Source of the DNA: Chrysochromulina tobinii
Taxonomy: Eukaryota; Haptophyta; Prymnesiales; Chrysochromulinaceae
Length of the DNA: 22,276 nt
Reading direction: 5' to 3'
Assembly: GCA_001275005.1 (NCBI GenBank)
Contig: JWZX01001877.1
Coordinates: 1-22,276, forward strand
The position numbers and the translations under genes were made by a program. Shown here piece by piece: positions 17,895 through 22,276 of the stretch. The first letter of the stretch is position 1. Each line of letters opens with the position of its first letter. The notes under the pieces are model-generated. The model had not been told where the DNA came from and searched no databases. It saw only the letters and a program-made list of their open reading frames with translations.

Positions 17895-18833
17895 ATGCCT
17901 CCTCGCGGCAAGGACCCGACAGGGCCAAAACCGGCGTCGACGGCACTCGCATTTTACACCGAGGCTCGAAGGTCGGCTCTGCTGGCCGAGCAACCGGGCC
18001 TCGACAGCAAGGAGCTGCAGAGGGCAATCGCAGAGGAGTGGAAGGCCATGGAGGGCACCTCGCGGGCCCCGTACATGGAGATGGCACACAAGGACAAGCT
18101 GCGGTACGAGGAGGAAGCAGCGACGCACGTCCCCGACCCTGCGCAGCTCAAATCGACGGAGGCGAAGCGCCCGCTCCGAGACCCACATCGGCCAAAGAAG
18201 GCCAAATCGGCATATGCATTTTTCAGCGAGGCGACGCGCCAAGAGCTGAGCTCTGCGATGCCCGATATGGCGATCGACGCGCTCACGAAGCTCATCAGCC
18301 AGGAGTGGCGCAAGCTTGGGGAGGAGCAGAAGGCGCCGTACAATGCGATGGCCGTACAGGATCAGGCGCGGTACGACCACGAGATGGGGGCGTACCATCC
18401 GGAGCTGGAGGTCGGCGAGGACGAGGACGAGGACGAGGACTTTGATGGCGACCTCGAGGCGGAGAACGCTTACCTCAAGCGCAAGGTTGCCAAGTACAAG
18501 GTCAAGATGGCCGGGTACGAGAAGAAGATTGCGGCGCAGGAGAGCCAGATTGAGGAGCTGCAGGCGGCAAAGAGGGCAAAGACCGAAAAGGGCGGAAGCA
18601 AGAAGGTTGCGAGCACCGATGAGGACGGCGGCGCAACGAGCAAGGCGGCCGGCAGCTCGAACGCCGACGTCAAAAAGGACGATTCGCACTATCTCGCATG
18701 GTGCCGCAAAGTGCTCGGCGAGGCTGGCGAACTCGCGGACGACGAGATGGTCTCGGTGTACGAGGCCAAAGGCGAGCCCGGGCTCGTGAAACTACTCGCC
18801 AAGCTGTACAAGGCGGAGCATGCCTCATCGTGA
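17895..18833 (+). CDS. two-HMG-box chromatin protein
   Basis: HMGB-type proteins bend DNA and act as architectural factors in chromatin, transcription and repair. The ATG at 17895 (context GCCGCCATGC) gives 312 aa in a single exon. Box A is about residues 12-77 (PKPASTALAFYTEARRSALL, then IAEEWKAMEGTSRAPYMEMA). Box B is about 100-168 (KKAKSAYAFFSEATRQELSS, then ISQEWRKLGEEQKAPYNAMA). Both keep the Trp-Lys/Arg and Pro-Tyr landmarks. An acidic run of alternating Glu-Asp follows at 175-185. A predicted coiled coil starting LEAENAYLKRKVAKY covers about 187-228. A Lys/Ser-rich linker then leads to a short helical C-terminal module at 264-308 (HYLAWCRKVLGEAGEL). The coiled coil and C-terminal module are additions to the plain HMGB layout and suggest oligomerisation or a partner protein. 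The frame is open upstream of the ATG, but that part looks like 5' UTR. Confidence 0.92.
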   Translation: MPPRGKDPTGPKPASTALAFYTEARRSALLAEQPGLDSKELQRAIAEEWKAMEGTSRAPYMEMAHKDKLRYEEEAATHVPDPAQLKSTEAKRPLRDPHRPKKAKSAYAFFSEATRQELSSAMPDMAIDALTKLISQEWRKLGEEQKAPYNAMAVQDQARYDHEMGAYHPELEVGEDEDEDEDFDGDLEAENAYLKRKVAKYKVKMAGYEKKIAAQESQIEELQAAKRAKTEKGGSKKVASTDEDGGATSKAAGSSNADVKKDDSHYLAWCRKVLGEAGELADDEMVSVYEAKGEPGLVKLLAKLYKAEHASS

Positions 18834-19196
18834 GAATAGAACATGCTTCTCTGGCATTGGAGTGTAATTCCGTAGTCGCGGGGCAGACGCTTCCGCACGT
18901 GCGCGCGCGCAGCACGCACGCGGCGACGCCGCGCGCGCACACGTGGACGTGACGCGGATATGTTCGTGATCGATAGGACGGGAACGGTGTCGACGGAACC
19001 CTGACGGAACTTTCCTGAATCTCCACACGAGGAGTCGTATGCTGGAGAACCCTCAGGAGCGGCGCATATCGAAAAAGCCCTTGCGGGGGAACAATTGCAT
19101 CGCGACGAAACTGACTGTTGACGTGACTCGAGATTTCGGTCTCGTGCGTCGCCACTTTCATGCTCGTGAGGTAAGGCGCTTTGAACATTGCTGCTG
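18834..19196. other. intergenic region with CACGTG inverted repeat
   Basis: These 363 bases lie between two tandem plus-strand genes. Near the 3' end of the HMG gene sits the imperfect inverted repeat at 18896-18945. The rest shows no gene. At 19171 a GTAAGG follows the in-frame-looking ATGCTCGTGAG, so a short 5' exon of the translocator gene here cannot be excluded. Confidence 0.45.
18896..18945. repeat. imperfect inverted repeat capped by CACGTG
   Basis: The left arm CACGTGCGCGCGCGC and the right arm, which reads CACGTGTGCGCGCGCGGC on the minus strand, are separated by about 20 bases. Each arm starts with the palindrome CACGTG, the E-box/G-box core. It could form a strong GC hairpin in RNA at the HMG 3' end or serve as a paired bHLH/bZIP site for the next gene. 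Alternating CG tracts also favour Z-DNA. Function is not shown by the sequence. Confidence 0.5.
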
Positions 19197-20588
19197 ATGA
19201 TAGTGACCCTACTCGCCACCATGGCGTTGAACAGCGTAAACCATGACTTTCGCGCTCCACTGGTAGCACTTGGCGGACGTTGTCGTGCACTATCATCGAA
19301 CTTGGCCGACGCCGTTACAGCACCAGCAGAGACACCAGTCCTGCAGACGCCCTTGAGGTTGCGACACTGCCTGGGCTTGGCTAATGGCGAGCTTCAGCCG
19401 GTTCGCATTCGCGAACGCGGTCGGGAGGTGTATGCTCTGCGCGGCAGAGACTTCTGCGCTGGAGGTGTATGTTCTGAGGAGGATGTTTGCCTGGGTGATG
19501 CAGCTAATTGGGACCGCGCTCGGGTTGGCTTCCTGTTCTCGCTCTGGTACGCACTCTCGATCGTGTACTCGGTCAAGAATAAGCAGGCGCATATGGCGCT
19601 CGCGCTGCCGCTGACGATCGCGACGGCGCAAGTCCTGGTAGGCGCGTGCGTCGCATTCGTCGTATGGGCTGCGCGCGTGCGCCAGCCGCCTCGTATGACG
19701 GCAGCGGCCTTCCGGACGCTGATTCCGATCGGCGTGTTCCACGGCTTGGGCCACCTGACGGGCGTCTTCGCAACGGCTGTGGGGAGCGTCTCGTTCGTGC
19801 AGGTTGTCAAGAGTGCTGGGCCTGCGTGGGCGTGTCTCTGCTCGGCGCTCTTTTTGCGGCAGCCTGTGTCGCGTCGCATCACTCTCTCCCTCGTACCAAT
19901 TATCGCAGGGGTCGCCCTCGCCTCCGCCAAGGAGCTCGAGTTCGTGTGGGCAGCTTTTGTGGGCGCGGCCGCATCGGACGTGGCGCTCGCGCTGCGCAAC
20001 GTCTTCTCCAAAAAGTCGATGGACACCAAACGGCCGCAGGCGCAGAACATGAATGCCCAAAACTCCTTTTACGTCTTCACATGCCTCGCCTGCCTCTTCT
20101 GCCTGCCTCTGACGCTGTTGCTTGAGGGGCCGCTCGCGGCGGCGGCGTGGCGCGCGGCGGCGCCCACGCCGGCGGCCGCGGCCGCTCTGGCACAGCTGAT
20201 CGCCGCGAGCGGCCTGTACTTCACATTGTACTCAGAGGTTCAATTCCTCGCCCTCGACCGAATCTCACCGGTGACGCATGCTGTGGGCAACACGATGCGC
20301 CGTGTGGCCATCATGGTGGTCTGTATCGCCGTCTTCGGCACCCCTGTGAGTGTGCTCGGCGGCATAGGCTCGGCGCTCGCGGTCGGCGGCACCTATACGT
20401 ACGCGATGGCCACGACGTACGAGCAGCAGGAGGCGGAGGCTTCTCTGCGCAAAAAAGCGGAGGAGACGGGTACTGCGCTGGCGGCGCCGACGGGTCGGGC
20501 CGACCACCCACTGCTGCCGCTGCTCAAACTTGTCGGCCAGGCGCACAAGTCATGGCGAGGGTTAGCAAAGGCCGGTAGGATACAATGA
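19197..20588 (+). CDS. plastid phosphate translocator family (TPT/DMT) transporter
   Basis: Members exchange phosphorylated three- to six-carbon compounds for phosphate across plastid envelope membranes. An in-frame TGA at 19182-19184 bounds the frame. The first ATG (19197) gives 463 aa; a second at 19221 has a better context (GCCACCATGG). The first 110 residues precede the carrier and start with a hydrophobic IVTLLATMAL segment, then a Ser/Arg/Ala-rich stretch, as expected of signal plus transit targeting in secondary plastids (inference). The carrier core spans about 110-410 with roughly eight to ten membrane segments, including FHGLGHLTGVFATAVGSVSF, LSLVPIIAGVALASAKELEF and HAVGNTMRRVAIMVV. 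By alignment with the Galdieria translocator, H186, K205 and Y345 match substrate-site residues. The usual Lys-Arg pair near the end is Arg-Arg (R368, R369). A soluble tail of about 55 residues follows. Substrate cannot be assigned. Confidence 0.88.
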   Translation: MIVTLLATMALNSVNHDFRAPLVALGGRCRALSSNLADAVTAPAETPVLQTPLRLRHCLGLANGELQPVRIRERGREVYALRGRDFCAGGVCSEEDVCLGDAANWDRARVGFLFSLWYALSIVYSVKNKQAHMALALPLTIATAQVLVGACVAFVVWAARVRQPPRMTAAAFRTLIPIGVFHGLGHLTGVFATAVGSVSFVQVVKSAGPAWACLCSALFLRQPVSRRITLSLVPIIAGVALASAKELEFVWAAFVGAAASDVALALRNVFSKKSMDTKRPQAQNMNAQNSFYVFTCLACLFCLPLTLLLEGPLAAAAWRAAAPTPAAAAALAQLIAASGLYFTLYSEVQFLALDRISPVTHAVGNTMRRVAIMVVCIAVFGTPVSVLGGIGSALAVGGTYTYAMATTYEQQEAEASLRKKAEETGTALAAPTGRADHPLLPLLKLVGQAHKSWRGLAKAGRIQ

Positions 20589-21150
20589 ACGGGGGCGGGG
20601 CTCGCGCGGGTCGGGTGTCATCTCGGGACGTCGGGAGCCTCGGACTCTCACTCTGACTCCCCAACGTGTAGCTTCGGCAGCGCGGGGTGGGGGTCACGAT
20701 CAGCGCGGTCTAACAATCTGGGGGGAATAACGGGGGGAATTATACAATCCCGAATCCGAATAAGAAATAAATCCGATCTGGGCGGCCGCGCGGGCGAAAC
20801 GCCTTGAGCATCCTGGCAACCCGCTTTCGGGTATTCAACCTCGCGACGAGCAGCTTGCGCCGCCTCAGCTTGGTTGATCGACGTTGCCATTATTTGTCGG
20901 AAAACCTTTCCACGGTTGACGGTATAAAACCTGGATCTTTGAGGCAGCTCGAGCCAGGCGACGCGCCCATATGAGCGGCCGCGCGCGCCGGGCATGCCGC
21001 CAACATTTCCCGAGCCCATCGAAATGGTGTACACTTGGTCTACAACCTTGACCTACACCCTCTCGCATCTGGACATCTTGACTGGTCTGGTCCCCCCCCC
21101 TTATGGAGGCGCATGTCGTGCCTCTTCCCTCTCGTCGTCTCTTGCGCTTC
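20589..21150. other. space between convergent genes
   Basis: These 562 bases lie between the stops of two convergent genes and should hold both 3' UTRs. I see a G-rich patch just after 20588, a patch with ATTCCCCCC-type runs near 20730 and a C10 run near 21091. Open frames here have no domain and no coding-like codon use. Confidence 0.5.
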
Positions 21151-22139
21151 TCACGCCTTTTCGCTGAGGTTGCGGACGACGTAGCGGCCAATGTAGCGCA
21201 CGAATGCTGTCATCACCACGGCCTCAGCCTCGCAGTCCCTAAGCGCCGTGTGATGCGCCTTCGCGCGCATTCCGAACACGGGCGTGAGGAAGTTCATCGA
21301 CAGCGAGAAGCGCTTTGCGTTTTCTGCATGGGCCAGGTTACGCATGCCCGGGAAGACTTGTAGGATGGCTTCGCGAACATCAAAGCCGTCAGAGCCGTCC
21401 GCTATCCTGCGACCAGCTCGAGCGAATAGCTCGAGCTCGGGGTAGCCCCAGCAGACGACAAGGTTCTGCTTGTGCTCGTTGACATACTCCTGCCACTCGT
21501 CAACCTGAGTTGTGTGAAGCTTGGGCTGCTGCTGCCACTGTTTGGAGTCGATCACGACTCCATTCCAGTCGGAGACAACCACCGCGAGGTCGGTCACATC
21601 GCCAGTTGCAGGGTCGAACTCCGTGTCAACAATCATCAACGGGACGTTCTTCTTGAAGGCCTCGACGAGCTTGAGCAGCGCATTCACCTGCGGCTTGTTC
21701 GGGTCGAGGGAGGACAGCTGGACCACGCCGAACTCAGAGGCGATGCGCGCCACGACGCCGTCGCGCTGAAGCACCATGGTGGCCTCCCCACCGTTTGGCC
21801 AGACGAAGGGCCCCTTGATCGGGTCCGTGCTGGCTATCTTCAGCACGTGCGGTAGCTTCATCGCGAGGATCTCTGCGGCGGCGGCGGTGCTGCCAGACTC
21901 CATGCCTCGTGATTGACGGCGCTTCCCACCGTGCTGCTCCTCATACGCAGCCTCTCGCTGTCCTCTGCGCCCAGGCTCTTCAGACACTCGAGTTCCTTGA
22001 GAAATCAAGCCTTCGTCGCGCTCTCCACGGCTTATTGACTTTCTGTCGCGTATCCAAGTGGCCTTTGGCTTGTGGTAGCGCCAGAACCCGGTGATATCGC
22101 GATCTCACCAGAATCGTTGCGTGCCTCGTGAGGCGCCAT
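21151..22139 (-). CDS. DEDDh-type 3'-5' exonuclease domain protein
   Basis: The terminal exon is open from 21995 to the stop at 21151. From the internal Met at 21903 it encodes 250 aa. Motif I is PLMIVDTEFDPATGDVTDLA (D93, E95), matching DxE of the DnaQ/RNase T fold. Motif III is KAHHTALRDCEAEAVV (H217 or H218, D223), matching HxxxxD of the DEDDh class. The middle aspartate is probably in DGSDGFDVREAI (D172 or D175). Such enzymes digest RNA or DNA from the 3' end. The N-terminal 90 residues are unassigned. An upstream exon is likely: a GTGAGA donor at 22108 and a TCTCAAG acceptor (exon base 21995) join in phase across 113 bases, giving a start at the ATG at 22139 (MAPHEARNDSG, 291 aa). The frame stays open above that ATG to the window edge, so the protein may be longer. 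Confidence 0.72.
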
Positions 22140-22276
22140 GCTCGCCCCCCAGACGCGAGCAGGCATTCTTGGCCACGTGCCATCAGGTTTTTGAACAGCC
22201 ACTCTGGGACGCCTGGCCGGCGGTGGCTGCTCCTCGAGCGGCCGCGGCTGCCTCCGCCGCCGCTGCTGCCGCCGCC
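22140..22276 (-). other. possible 5' continuation of the exonuclease gene, to the edge
   Basis: In the frame of the MAPHEARNDSG exon the minus strand stays open to the last base. It is Arg/Gln/Pro-rich first, then VAVQKPDGTWPRMPARVWGA. All six frames are affected by the GCC/GGC trinucleotide run at 22240-22276, so low complexity inflates open frames here. It may be 5' coding sequence or 5' UTR. Confidence 0.3.

Noticed and set aside
17624-18445. 273-codon plus-strand frame overlapping the HMG-box gene
   Set aside because: Out-of-frame shadow of the HMG-box coding sequence, rich in Arg, Gly and Pro from GC-rich DNA.
20648-21034. 128-codon minus-strand frame between the convergent genes
   Set aside because: Low-complexity, Arg/Pro-rich, no good start context or domain, and located in expected 3' UTR sequence.
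1-22276. CRISPR arrays, tRNA and rRNA genes, riboswitches, viral structural genes
   Set aside because: None seen: no regularly spaced direct repeats with unique spacers, no cloverleaf or rRNA core sequences, and the gene content is eukaryotic nuclear.

Overview
This window looks like nuclear DNA from a unicellular, plastid-bearing eukaryote. The genes have GT-AG introns of about 90-220 bases, good Kozak contexts and high GC3. They encode a COPII coat protein, a two-HMG-box chromatin protein, a homeodomain factor, an eIF4G-type MIF4G domain and a plastid-type phosphate translocator with a targeting extension. Together these suggest a secondary-plastid alga. A haptophyte such as Prymnesium, Chrysochromulina or a relative is my best guess, but this is inference: no rRNA or organelle marker is present. 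I found no tRNA, rRNA, CRISPR array or prokaryotic operon.

Layout. The first 138 bases are the 3' end of a gene running in from the left. A 2 kb gene-poor stretch follows, holding a telomere-like tract and two pieces of a dispersed repeat. On the minus strand (4369-2204, probably with more 5' exons up to about 4950) lies an apparently intact Crinkler/RHS-type protein: coiled coil, P-loop NTPase and a PD-(D/E)XK-like C-terminus. Diverging from it is SEC31 (5239-8786, two exons, 1150 aa). A 1.9 kb region follows with repeats and one or two orphan exons, then a homeodomain gene whose homeobox is split by an intron (10709-12178, three exons, 416 aa).

A second repeat-rich stretch (12.2-13.2 kb) contains an inverted copy of the 1.6 kb repeat and an orphan minus-strand exon. 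A RidA/YjgF-family gene (13323-13895) comes next. Converging on it is a minus-strand gene (16629-14160) that joins a GNAT acetyltransferase domain to a complete MIF4G domain. This is the most unusual architecture here. Upstream of it on the same strand is an orphan acidic-tailed protein (17561-16866) flanked by related pentanucleotide microsatellites. It diverges from an HMG-box gene (17895-18833). A triose-phosphate-translocator-family gene (19197-20588) then converges on a minus-strand DEDDh-type 3'-5' exonuclease gene whose 5' exon appears to run to the right edge.

The genes do not form one pathway. SEC31 (ER export), the translocator (plastid), the RidA-like protein (probably mitochondrial), and the HMG and homeodomain proteins (nucleus) are ordinary cellular genes. 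The Crinkler-like gene, dispersed repeats and orphan exons mark rearranged, accessory-like DNA between them. Splice sites were chosen by eye from GT/AG, phase and domain continuity, and no transcript evidence was available.
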